From: Clostridium sp.
GTDB taxonomy: Bacteria; Bacillota; Clostridia; Clostridiales; Clostridiaceae
Direction: 5' to 3'
NCBI GenBank assembly: GCA_012511315.1
Contig: JAAZGI010000351.1
Span: 1 to 7,290, forward strand
DNA: 7,290 bases
Made by a program: the position numbers and the translations under genes. A model generated the notes under the pieces. It had not been told where the DNA came from, did no database searches, and was given only the letters and a program-made list of their open reading frames with translations. Shown in pieces: positions 1 to 6,717 of this stretch. Position 1 is the first letter of the stretch, and each line of letters starts with the position of its first letter.

Positions 1-204
1 ATTGATGTAATTCATCCTGGGGCTAGATACATTGTAGTGGCAGTATCGATTGTTCAAATTATTTTCTTTGCTGAAACTGTTGTGGTAATGATGGCGACAA
101 AGCTCCCGTTAAAGTTGAAAGAGTTAATTATTGTGTTCTTTGAGAGAACTTTTTTCGGAATCATCTTTGCAGCTTTATTTGCTCGACTACTTGGGTTTAT
201 GTAA
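1..204 (+). CDS. C-terminal fragment of a multi-pass membrane protein, possibly of the nucleoside-recognition (GATE) / YjiH-like type
   Basis: Reading frame 1 is open from the window edge to a TAA at 202-204 and gives the last 67 residues of a protein whose start lies outside the window. The fragment has two strongly hydrophobic stretches, about residues 10-31 and 44-66. They are joined by a short basic linker (ATKLPLKLKEL), as expected for the last two membrane spans of an integral membrane protein. The arrangement of a span ending in FFAETVVVMMATK, then a proline and basic linker, then FFERTFFG resembles from memory the C-terminus of bacterial membrane proteins with a nucleoside-recognition/GATE domain. 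That family call is tentative because only the tail is visible. It could be another transporter-like family. The coding nature of the frame is much better supported than its function. Confidence 0.6.
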   Translation: MDVIHPGARYIVVAVSIVQIIFFAETVVVMMATKLPLKLKELIIVFFERTFFGIIFAALFARLLGFM

Positions 205-338
205 TTAGCTTTTAGCAGAGAATGATTGATTGGCAAAACAAATGATTGCAAATTAGTAAAATTAATTGAGAATTATCATGAGAAATCACTATGAGAGATC
301 ATTAGCAAAAACTAATATCCAAAAAACTATAAAATTAC

Positions 339-388
339 AAGCCAAAAGCAACGGATTGGGACTATTTCCACTCCGTTGCTTTTGGCTT
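339..388. terminator. 17-bp perfect inverted repeat, possible terminator of the upstream gene
   Basis: The arms 339-355 and 372-388 are exactly complementary over 17 bp and enclose a 16-base loop (356-371). The arms contain AGCCAAAAGCAACGG and its reverse complement. It lies about 135 bases after the stop of the upstream gene, so it may end that transcript. However, the plus-strand sequence after the right arm (CTATAAAAACC) is not a U-tract. The minus strand has the more T-rich tail (GTAATTTTATAGTTTTTT). It is therefore not a textbook rho-independent terminator for the visible gene and could be another kind of inverted repeat. Confidence 0.45.
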
Positions 389-455
389 CTATAAAAACCC
401 TACTGATTTAGAATTAAAGGATTCAAAATTAATAGATAACCCTGTAGATGATTAG

Positions 456-484
456 TTGCTCCGGAGAAGCTTTGCATGTAAAAT
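456..484 (+). promoter_or_regulatory. Candidate sigma-A promoter for the DUF975 gene
   Basis: A -35-like TTGCTC (456-461) is separated by 17 bases from a -10-like TAAAAT (479-484), which matches the consensus at five of six positions. Transcription would start near 491, just ahead of the GAGGTG ribosome binding site at 503-508. The -35 match is only three of six, so this is a prediction from spacing and the -10 element. Confidence 0.35.
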
Positions 485-511
485 TATGGCAATAAGGGTA
501 TTGAGGTGGGA

Positions 512-1264
512 ATGATGATTAATCGTATGTTTTATAAAAATCGAGCCAAGATGAATTTAAAAGGCAAGTGGCTCATTGCCGCGCTGGTTGCGTTGGTGTT
601 TTTAATTGCCAATGGACAGAAGGTGTTTCGTTTTAATTTTGGATCCAATACTGCTGGAACTCAAAATGTTGGCGATCAAATGACCAATCAGCTAATGGGG
701 ATTGTTCCACACAGTGGAGTTGTCACTTTTATTAAGGATAATGTAAGTCTTTTTTTGCCCATTGTTTTAATTGGAATTTTAGCAGGAATTGCGTTTCAAA
801 TATTCGTTATGAATCCACTTTCTGTCGGGCCCTATCAATATTTTAGAAAGAATGACTTGGGCGAGGAAACCATAGATATGAATGATCTACTCTGGGTCTT
901 TCGTTCTAAATATTATCTTAACATTGTGAAAACAATGTTTTTAATGAATTTAAAAATACTCCTATGGACACTTTTGTTTATTATTCCAGGTGTAATTAAG
1001 GCCTATGAATACAGTATGATCCCCTTTTTATTGTCTCGGAATAAAAACATGACCTCTGCCGAGGCGTTCTCAGCCAGCAAGCTATTAACAGAGGGGAACA
1101 AGGCTGACCTCTTTGTGTTAGATCTTTCATTTATCGGTTGGTACTTACTGGGATCGATTCCATTTGGATTAGGGACCCCTTTTGTCAAAGCCTATGAGTT
1201 CCAAACTCTTTCCGGTATTTTCAATGATTGGGTGGGAGATACAGAACCTGACTTTAGAAGCTAG
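512..1264 (+). CDS. DUF975 family integral membrane protein
   Basis: This gene encodes a membrane protein of about 250 residues that fits the DUF975 family, whose biochemical role is not established. Family-like features are a basic N-terminus (NRAKMNLKGKW) before the first hydrophobic segment, VGPYQYF near residue 105, IPGVIKAYEYSMIPFLL near 158-174, an amphipathic AEAFSASKLLTEG segment, and DLSFIGWYLLGS near 204-215. Four hydrophobic stretches lie near 19-33, 79-99, 139-161 and 200-221. The start is ambiguous. GAGGTG (503-508) suits the ATG at 512 or the adjacent ATG at 515. The in-frame GTG at 506 lies inside that ribosome binding site and would depend on a weaker AAGGG at 494-498. The gene appears monocistronic, bounded by a candidate promoter and a bidirectional terminator, and converges on the ABC exporter operon. 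The C-terminus ends in a short acidic tail. Confidence 0.85.
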   Translation: MMINRMFYKNRAKMNLKGKWLIAALVALVFLIANGQKVFRFNFGSNTAGTQNVGDQMTNQLMGIVPHSGVVTFIKDNVSLFLPIVLIGILAGIAFQIFVMNPLSVGPYQYFRKNDLGEETIDMNDLLWVFRSKYYLNIVKTMFLMNLKILLWTLLFIIPGVIKAYEYSMIPFLLSRNKNMTSAEAFSASKLLTEGNKADLFVLDLSFIGWYLLGSIPFGLGTPFVKAYEFQTLSGIFNDWVGDTEPDFRS

Positions 1265-1307
1265 CCGCACCAAGTAGAATGTTATAAATTTAATATTCCG
1301 GTAAAAC

Positions 1308-1351
1308 GATTGAAAAAGGACCTCCCTAAATTGGGAGGTCCTTTTTCAATC
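1308..1351. terminator. Bidirectional rho-independent terminator between the convergent DUF975 and ABC genes
   Basis: Two 19-bp arms (1308-1326 and 1333-1351) are perfectly complementary around the 6-base loop TAAATT. The inner stem is GC-rich (AGGACCTCCC with GGGAGGTCCT). Each arm then carries a run of five A or five T, so either strand presents a GC stem followed by U5. It lies 43 bases past the stop of the DUF975 gene and 44 bases past the stop of the second ABC gene, as expected for a shared terminator of convergent units. Confidence 0.93.
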
Positions 1352-1395
1352 TTAAGCTTGGCATTTTTCATCTTATGTTTTCTCTTTGCACTCTG

Positions 1396-3183
1396 TTAAG
1401 CTCCCTCATTAAGGAAACGATATTGAGCCATATAGAGGTTATAATAGTAGCCTTTTTCTTCAAGAAGTTCCTCGTGGGTGCCGCCTTCAACGATTTCCCC
1501 ATCATGGATTACTAAAATCCGATTGCTGTCGCGGATGGTGGACAAGCGGTGGGCAATTACAAAGGAGGTGCGTCCACTGAGTAGGCGTGAAATTCCTTGT
1601 TGAACTAGTCGTTCCGTCTGGGTATCAATGTTACTGGTGGCTTCATCAAGAATAAGAATTCTAGGATTGGCCAGTAAGGCTCTGGCGAAGGAGATCAACT
1701 GGCGTTGACCAACCGATAGACGAGATCCTCGCTCCTTAATTTCTGTGTCATAACCTTTTTCCATTTTCATAATGAAATCATGGGCATTAACAGCTTTAGC
1801 CGCCTCTTCAATTTCTTCATCTGAGGCATCGAGCTTACCATAACGGATGTTTTCTCGAATGGTATCAGAAAACAGGAAGGTGTCCTGCATCATGATACCC
1901 ATTTGCTGACGTAAAGATTCAATCTGTACCTTGGAAATATCCTGGCCGTCGATTCGAATGGTACCCGAGGTTAAGTCGTAAAAGCGAGCTAACAGGTTAA
2001 TAATGGTCGTTTTTCCAGCACCTGTTTCACCCACTAGGGCAATACTTTCACCGGGTTCAACAGAGAAAGAAACTTTGTGCAAAACAGGAACCTTAGGATC
2101 ATATTCAAAGCTGACCTGATCGAATTCAACATGGCCCGCGATTTCTGGCATGATTTGAGCTCCTGCTTGATCCACGATTTCTGGCTCGGTATCTAAGATT
2201 TCAAAGATTCGCTCCGCAGATGCCAAAGAAGTGATTAAGGTATTGTAGAAATCAGCAATAAACATAACCGGCCGCCAAAAGAGACTGATAAACATGGAGA
2301 AGGCTAGGATATCACCCAACGTCACCATTCCACGCCAGTAAAGGATGGCTCCTGTTAGATAGACAACAAGAGAACCAATTCCCGAAGAAAGTTCAACCAT
2401 AGGCCAAAATAAATCATTCAGCTTTACGGCACTGACAAATTTTGTGTTCATATCCGACACCATGGCACTATGGCTGGTGCTCGTAGTTTTTTCTTGGCGG
2501 AAGCCTTGAACAACTCGGATGCCTGAAAAGTTTTCGTGGGTAAAGGCATTTACATTGGATCGCTTACCTCGCCAATCGCCCCACCGGACGCGAGCTTTGG
2601 TTTCAATATAAAAGATACCAGAGACTAATAGCGGCATAACTACCATGGTGGCTAAACCGAGCCAAACATTAGTAAATAGCATCAAGATCGCGACGAGAAT
2701 GAGTTGTAGTATTTGCGGAATTAAAGAGGTAACAGAGTTGGTGAATAATTGTTGCAAAGAGTTAATGTCGCCAACTACTCGGGCAAGGATCTTGCCGACA
2801 GGCCGGGAGTCGAAAAAAGCAAAAGATAGCTTTTGGATGTGGCAATATAATTCTTCGCGCATATTTAAAATAATTTTATTAGAAACTCGGCCCATGGAAA
2901 GAAGTCGATGGTAAGCAGCCAAGGCAGCCAAGAGGTTAAGCCCAGCAATACCTGCCGCTAACTTAATGAGGGATGAGGTGTCGTTATTTGCGATGGCTAC
3001 GTCTACAGTATATTTGACAAAGACGGGATTAATAAGACCCACCACCATGGTGAAAATCATCAGCATCATGATGACGATAACAGTTTTCCAGTAGGGTCTA
3101 ATATAGCTGGCCAAACGCTTAATGATGGTGCTTTTTTTAGACAGAGTCACTTTCTCATCTTGAGTTATAGTATTTCTTGCCAA
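1396..3183 (-). CDS. Heterodimeric ABC exporter half-transporter with the catalytic-Glu NBD (TM288/YfiC-like)
   Basis: This 595-residue ABC half-exporter couples ATP hydrolysis to export across the cytoplasmic membrane. A six-helix membrane domain fills about residues 30-320. The ATPase domain shows Walker A GETGAGKT (385-392), Q-loop Gln433, a non-canonical signature LSVGQ (489-493), Walker B ILILDE with catalytic Glu514, D-loop SNID (517-520) and H-loop His545. It is the second gene of a two-gene operon. Its TTG start (3183-3181) directly follows the TAA of the upstream half-transporter, and its GGAGGTGA ribosome binding site lies inside the end of that gene, with a 5-base spacer. This indicates translational coupling and equimolar production of the two subunits. 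Length and motifs match TM288/YfiC/BmrD-type partners of heterodimeric exporters. The substrate (drug, lipid or peptide) cannot be told from the sequence. Confidence 0.95.
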   Translation of the reverse strand: MARNTITQDEKVTLSKKSTIIKRLASYIRPYWKTVIVIMMLMIFTMVVGLINPVFVKYTVDVAIANNDTSSLIKLAAGIAGLNLLAALAAYHRLLSMGRVSNKIILNMREELYCHIQKLSFAFFDSRPVGKILARVVGDINSLQQLFTNSVTSLIPQILQLILVAILMLFTNVWLGLATMVVMPLLVSGIFYIETKARVRWGDWRGKRSNVNAFTHENFSGIRVVQGFRQEKTTSTSHSAMVSDMNTKFVSAVKLNDLFWPMVELSSGIGSLVVYLTGAILYWRGMVTLGDILAFSMFISLFWRPVMFIADFYNTLITSLASAERIFEILDTEPEIVDQAGAQIMPEIAGHVEFDQVSFEYDPKVPVLHKVSFSVEPGESIALVGETGAGKTTIINLLARFYDLTSGTIRIDGQDISKVQIESLRQQMGIMMQDTFLFSDTIRENIRYGKLDASDEEIEEAAKAVNAHDFIMKMEKGYDTEIKERGSRLSVGQRQLISFARALLANPRILILDEATSNIDTQTERLVQQGISRLLSGRTSFVIAHRLSTIRDSNRILVIHDGEIVEGGTHEELLEEKGYYYNLYMAQYRFLNEGA

Positions 3184-4911
3184 TTAAATCACCTCCGTTA
3201 AGTTTTCAAAGTCTTGGAATTGTTCCTTATAGACTTCAGCATAGCGACCACCATGCTGGACTAAGTCGTCATGAGTTCCAATTTCCATGACATGACCATT
3301 TTCCATATAAAGAATCTGATCGGCATTTTTCACCGCAGAAATCCGGTGAGCAATAATAAAGGTGGTTCGGGGATGGCGTAATCCTTTTAGATTTTTTAAT
3401 AGTTGATATTCGGTTTCCATATCCAAGGCGGAGGTGGCATCATCAAGAATCAAGATCGGTGATTCTTTCAAAATGGCTCGAGCAATGGCTAAGCGCTGTT
3501 TTTGGCCACCGGATAAACCGACGCCCCGTTCTCCGATCACAGTATCAAGTCCCTCGTCCAATTCCCAAACAAAGTCAGCGCAGGCAATTCGAAGCGCTTC
3601 TCGAATGTCTTCCTCGCTAGCATCAGCGTTGGCGAATTTTAAGTTGTTACCAATGGATTCAGAAAACAGGAAGGTATCTTGGTGGACTACGCTCATGGCT
3701 CCACGTAGATCGTCTAAGCGCAAATCTTTGGTTTCGATTCCATCCACTAAGACGGATCCTTTTTCATGATTATAATATCGACCAATGAGTGCCAAGACAG
3801 AAGTCTTACCAGAACCCGTAGTGCCCATTAGCGCTACGGTATCCCCAGCCTTAGTTTTAAACGAAACATCATTTAAAACCGCCTCTTCTTGGTAGGAGAA
3901 GGTCACGTTTTTAAACTCAACATCTCCTTTTACTTGGTGAGGGGTTAGGCCAGGAGCATCTGTGACTTCAGATTCCGTATTGAGAATAACTAAGATCTTT
4001 TTAACCGAGGCACTAAACTGTCCGGTCATATTCATCAGCCAACCTAGGTTTCGAAGGGGCCAAATAAGATTCCATATAAAGCCGGAAAAGATAGCCAAAC
4101 TACCCAAGGTCATTTCACCACTAGTAACAAACAAAGCCCCGATGGCAAACATGGCAATGACAGCCAAATTCGTCAACAGCTCAATGATTGGAAAGTTGTT
4201 GGCCATGATTTGAGCTTGTTCGTTGTTCAAGTCGTAGTTTTCTTTGTTTTTGGTGAGAAACTTACGAATTTCATGCTTTTCCCGAGCAAAGGCTTTAACC
4301 AAGCGAACACCAGCAATGTTTTCCTGAGCCGTTGTGTTTAGGATGGCTGTTTGGTCGGAGATTGCCTCGAAGTTTTGATTGATCTTTCGTTCAAAACTAA
4401 CGGCTAAAAAGCCAATGGGTGCCATGATGAGAAGAATAATCAGGGTAAGTTTCCAGTTAATGCTTCCCAAAACAACGACTCCGATGATGAAATAAGCCCC
4501 TTCTTCTAATAGCATGCGGAAACCAAAAGAAAGGCTGCGCCAGATGTTTTCAAGGTCCTCCCCTAGGCGAGCCATGATTTCACCGGTGTTCATATTGTCG
4601 AAATAAGCAAAGTGCAGCTGCTGGATATGGTCGAATAACATGTTTTTAAGATCTCGGTAAACTAAAATCCCAATCTTATCAAAGCTAAATTCCATATAAA
4701 ATCCAAACAAGGCTCGCCCGGTGGTAATCACGAAAAGACCAATTAAGATCCATGTTAGTAAGGGGGCACTTTTTTCTGGGAGCGCCTGGTCGATAATCAT
4801 GCGGTGGAGAAAGGGCTTGCCTGAATCTAAAGCGATCACTAAAAGCAGTGCCACGGTGGGAAAAATTAGTTTTTTCCAGTATTTGAGTAAATGATTGAAT
4901 ATGCGTTTCAT
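3184..4911 (-). CDS. Heterodimeric ABC exporter half-transporter with a degenerate Walker B (TM287/YfiB-like)
   Basis: This 575-residue half-transporter is the first gene of the exporter operon. The membrane domain covers about residues 12-295 with six hydrophobic spans. The ATPase domain shows Walker A GTTGSGKT (363-370), Q-loop Gln411, a canonical signature LSGGQ (466-470), Walker B ILILDD in which Asp491 stands where the catalytic Glu usually is, D-loop SALD, and H-loop His522. Glu-to-Asp at this place is a known mark of the degenerate-site subunit in heterodimeric exporters such as TM287/288 and BmrC/BmrD. The canonical signature here would complete the active site formed with the partner's Glu. 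The ATG start has a strong GAGGAGGG ribosome binding site about five bases upstream. The downstream partner begins immediately after its stop. The substrate is unknown; multidrug-type export is a family-level guess. Confidence 0.95.
   Translation of the reverse strand: MKRIFNHLLKYWKKLIFPTVALLLVIALDSGKPFLHRMIIDQALPEKSAPLLTWILIGLFVITTGRALFGFYMEFSFDKIGILVYRDLKNMLFDHIQQLHFAYFDNMNTGEIMARLGEDLENIWRSLSFGFRMLLEEGAYFIIGVVVLGSINWKLTLIILLIMAPIGFLAVSFERKINQNFEAISDQTAILNTTAQENIAGVRLVKAFAREKHEIRKFLTKNKENYDLNNEQAQIMANNFPIIELLTNLAVIAMFAIGALFVTSGEMTLGSLAIFSGFIWNLIWPLRNLGWLMNMTGQFSASVKKILVILNTESEVTDAPGLTPHQVKGDVEFKNVTFSYQEEAVLNDVSFKTKAGDTVALMGTTGSGKTSVLALIGRYYNHEKGSVLVDGIETKDLRLDDLRGAMSVVHQDTFLFSESIGNNLKFANADASEEDIREALRIACADFVWELDEGLDTVIGERGVGLSGGQKQRLAIARAILKESPILILDDATSALDMETEYQLLKNLKGLRHPRTTFIIAHRISAVKNADQILYMENGHVMEIGTHDDLVQHGGRYAEVYKEQFQDFENLTEVI
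3189..3196 (-). promoter_or_regulatory. Ribosome binding site that decides a TTG start for the second ABC gene
   Basis: On the minus strand GGAGGTGA is followed by TTTAA and then TTG. The site lies within the last codons of the upstream ABC gene and the TAA stop falls in the spacer. There is no ATG nearby in frame, so the TTG directly after the stop is the best start. Confidence 0.8.
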
Positions 4912-4959
4912 CTTTTCCCTCCTCGTTATAATATTTGTTGTTAAAAATAGATTGCGACA

Positions 4960-4979
4960 CCTATTTATTAATAAATAGG
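4960..4979. promoter_or_regulatory. Perfect 20-bp palindrome upstream of the ABC operon, candidate operator
   Basis: CCTATTTATT followed by AATAAATAGG is a perfect, spacerless 20-bp palindrome centred about 58 bases upstream of the first ABC start codon. Its length and position suit the binding site of a dimeric repressor such as a MarR- or TetR-type protein. No regulator gene is visible in the window and the sequence is AT-rich, so the operator role is inferred. Confidence 0.4.
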
Positions 4980-5100
4980 GCTAATACTGTTGCTGATAAC
5001 TATAGCTTCGGAATATAACAAGCAAATGTATCTAGTAAACTATCTTTTGGAAAGATGCCATTACTATCTTAAGCTAAGGGACAAAACTCTGGCAACAGAA

Positions 5101-5143
5101 ATCACCAGCACAGGACTACACAACTTTAGTCTGTACTGGTGAT
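5101..5143. repeat. Imperfect inverted repeat (hairpin) between murC and the ABC operon
   Basis: ATCACCAG (5101-5108) pairs with CTGGTGAT (5136-5143). After one mismatch ACAG pairs with CTGT, and after a single bulged G ACTA pairs with TAGT, leaving the 8-base loop CACAACTT (5119-5126). On the minus strand the hairpin is followed by TTCTGTTGCC, which is a poor U-tract, so it is at best a weak terminator for murC. It may instead be part of the leader of the ABC operon. Confidence 0.6.
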
Positions 5144-5182
5144 ATATAAGTTTTAAGCGTTTTTATCTTATATATTTAGTAG

Positions 5183-5212
5183 ATTATAACGGAAATATAG
5201 AAAATAACACAA
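5183..5212 (-). promoter_or_regulatory. Candidate promoter for the ABC exporter operon
   Basis: On the minus strand TTGTGT (5212-5207) and a consensus TATAAT (5188-5183) are separated by 18 bases. It lies after the murC stop and would start a transcript near 5176 that reaches the ABC start with a long leader. The -35 match is only three of six. An alternative pair nearer the gene is TTTACT (5039-5034) and TATATT (5017-5012) with a 16-base spacer. Confidence 0.4.
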
Positions 5213-5253
5213 CGTTTAAAGTTTTACCCATTCTTGCTGCATCTTTAATTAAA

Positions 5254-6663
5254 TCAAGGGTTAGCTTTTTTAGCAATAATCTCTTCATTAATTTCCAGTA
5301 AATCATAAACCTTGTAACCTTCGCCGCCACCGATGGATAAAACAATATCGCCAGGGTTTGTCCGTTGCAAGATGATATTAGCCGCATCTTCATAGTCCTT
5401 TGCGTTTATGCATTCAGTGGTGTTGCGGGCCCGAATAGCATCGCCAAGAACTTGGCTGGAAGTGAGACCGGTATCAACCTCTCGAGAAGTATAAACGGGC
5501 AAGAGAATGGTGAGGTCGGCCTGGTCAAATAAAGGAATAAAATCATCCATAAAGTGATGCAAGCGAGAATAGGTTAAAGGTTGCATTAGAACAATCAACT
5601 TTTTGTAATCATAATGGAGCATGGTTTCGATGGTGACTCGAACTTCTGTGGGGTGGTGTCCATAATCATCAAAGAAACGTACCTCCCGAATGGAACCTAG
5701 TTCCTGTAGTCTGCGATCCACGCCTTTATAATTTAAAAGACCTTGACGGATTGTTTCAGGCTCCACATTTAGTTTTAAAGCAGCAGCCGATGCAGCTAAA
5801 GCGTTATAGATGTTGAAAACGCCTGGAATGGGCAGGTGGATCGAAAAAAGCTGGTTTTCACCATGGTATAAATCAAAAGTGGGCCGTCCCACATGGTCCA
5901 TTTCGATATGCTTAGCACGAATTTCACCGGCATCGATGCCAAAGGTTAAAACATTGGCAGAAACATTTTGCACAGTTGCCATCACATCGGGATCATCGGC
6001 GTTGGCGATGATGCAGCCATCAGCGGGGACGCTGGCAGCATATTGATGGAAGGCTTGACGAATTTCCTCCAGGTTTTTATAGGTATCAACGTGGTCTTCT
6101 TCCACGTTTAAGAGAATGGCAATTTGGGGTGGGAAGTCTAAAAAAGATCGCTGATATTCACAGGATTCTACCACCATAACTTCGGATTGACCCACCCGAT
6201 AATTGGAATTAATTAAAGGGACATGGGCCCCAATTAATATGGTCGGGTCAAGAGCTGCTTCCATGGTAATCGCAGTTAACAAAGCAGTGGTGGATGTTTT
6301 GCCGTGTGTTCCGGCAACCCCTACCGACAGGCGGAAGTTTTTTAATAGATAGCCTAAAAATTCCGAGCGCGTCATGGTAGGTATGTTTAATTTTCGAGCT
6401 TTTACTAGCTCAGGGTGGTCTTGAGCGACAGCTGCTGAGTAGATCACCAAGTCTTGGTCGTAGATATAATCTTCGTGATGGCCGCCTTTAACCGATGCAC
6501 CCATGCGGCGAACCCAGTTTAGAGTCTTAGATTCTTCTTGATCGGTGCCAGAGACTCGGACATCATTATCCAAGAGGATTCCGGCGATTCCGCTCATCAT
6601 GGAACCACCAATTCCAATGATGTGAACTTTCTTTCCTTTATATTCCTTTAAATCAAATGACAA
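5254..6663 (-). CDS. murC: UDP-N-acetylmuramate--L-alanine ligase (MurC), divergent clostridial type
   Basis: MurC adds L-alanine to UDP-MurNAc with ATP in the cytoplasm, the first step of the peptidoglycan stem peptide. From the TTG start the protein has 469 residues, normal for MurC. The N-terminal Rossmann-like domain begins KVHIIGIGG (glycines at 17-20). The central ATPase domain has P-loop GTHGKTSTT (118-126, Lys122), ESCEY (166-170) and NVEEDHVD (186-193). The C-terminal domain begins near GVDRRLQ (314-320) and holds the MurC-type DDYGHHPTEV (332-341). Variants are notable: GIGGSMMSG in the first motif, QPLTYSR where QPHTYSR is usual, and SIGGGEGYKV where MurC normally has GAGD. A second MurC-like paralogue or a related Mur ligase is therefore possible. 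An ATG at 6672 abuts the ribosome binding site and one at 6735 adds an unconserved hydrophobic extension; GGAGATGA with a 5-base spacer favours TTG at 6663. Confidence 0.85.
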   Translation of the reverse strand: MSFDLKEYKGKKVHIIGIGGSMMSGIAGILLDNDVRVSGTDQEESKTLNWVRRMGASVKGGHHEDYIYDQDLVIYSAAVAQDHPELVKARKLNIPTMTRSEFLGYLLKNFRLSVGVAGTHGKTSTTALLTAITMEAALDPTILIGAHVPLINSNYRVGQSEVMVVESCEYQRSFLDFPPQIAILLNVEEDHVDTYKNLEEIRQAFHQYAASVPADGCIIANADDPDVMATVQNVSANVLTFGIDAGEIRAKHIEMDHVGRPTFDLYHGENQLFSIHLPIPGVFNIYNALAASAAALKLNVEPETIRQGLLNYKGVDRRLQELGSIREVRFFDDYGHHPTEVRVTIETMLHYDYKKLIVLMQPLTYSRLHHFMDDFIPLFDQADLTILLPVYTSREVDTGLTSSQVLGDAIRARNTTECINAKDYEDAANIILQRTNPGDIVLSIGGGEGYKVYDLLEINEEIIAKKANP

Positions 6664-6668
6664 ACAAA

Positions 6669-6678
6669 TCATCTCCTT
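6669..6678 (-). promoter_or_regulatory. Ribosome binding site that decides the murC start
   Basis: The minus strand reads AAGGAGATGA, then TTTGT, then TTG (6663-6661). The in-frame ATG at 6672-6670 lies inside this ribosome binding site with no spacer after GGAG, so it is a poor start. The TTG has the same 5-base spacing as the TTG start of the second ABC gene. Confidence 0.6.
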
Positions 6679-6688
6679 CAATATGAAT

Positions 6689-6717
6689 ATTTTAATGCAG
6701 GACACAAAGCATAGCAA
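6689..6717 (-). promoter_or_regulatory. Candidate proximal promoter for murC
   Basis: On the minus strand TTGCTA (6717-6712) and TAAAAT (6694-6689) are separated by exactly 17 bases, matching the sigma-A consensus at four and five of six positions. Transcription would start close to the ribosome binding site, giving a very short leader. Confidence 0.35.

Larger units (their letters stand above)
205..511. other. AT-rich intergenic region between the membrane-protein tail and the DUF975 gene
   Basis: This stretch of about 307 bases has no convincing gene on either strand. It holds an imperfect direct repeat (ATGAGAAATCA at 278-288 and ATGAGAGATCA at 291-301), a perfect 17-bp inverted repeat (339-388) with an 8-bp direct repeat at its edges, and a candidate sigma-A promoter (456-484) followed by the ribosome binding site of the next gene. 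The remaining sequence is A/T-rich and shows nothing else I can name. Confidence 0.6.
4912..5253. other. Intergenic region between murC and the ABC operon, possible structured 5' leader
   Basis: No gene is supported in these 342 bases. Read on the minus strand, the direction of both neighbours, the region holds in order a candidate promoter (5212-5183), an imperfect hairpin (5143-5101), CTGTTGC (5098-5092) able to pair with GCAACAG (4993-4987), a 6-bp hairpin with a 3-base loop inside that pairing (5056-5042), a perfect 20-bp palindrome (4979-4960), and the ribosome binding site of the first ABC gene. A transcript from the upstream promoter would have a leader of about 265 bases. I found no T-box sequence and could not assign a known riboswitch class. 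Confidence 0.5.

Noticed and set aside
3434..3769. Plus-strand ORF of 111 codons inside the first ABC gene.
   Set aside because: It is antisense to the conserved ATPase domain, and its composition is that expected of a complementary-strand artefact.
4685..4960. Minus-strand ORF of 91 codons overlapping the start of the first ABC gene.
   Set aside because: It is an out-of-frame shadow of the ABC gene, which has the strong ribosome binding site and family motifs.
5032..5061. A 9-codon ORF (MASFQKIVY) on the minus strand in the leader of the ABC operon, considered as an attenuation leader peptide.
   Set aside because: It has no credible ribosome binding site, and no terminator/antiterminator pair is evident around it.
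4912..5176. T-box or other amino-acid-sensing leader for the ABC operon.
   Set aside because: No GGTGG-type T-box sequence and no following terminator stem were found on the minus strand.
5184..5393. Minus-strand ORF of 69 codons overlapping the murC 3' end.
   Set aside because: It is mostly the murC coding sequence read in another frame, with no ribosome binding site or recognisable protein features.
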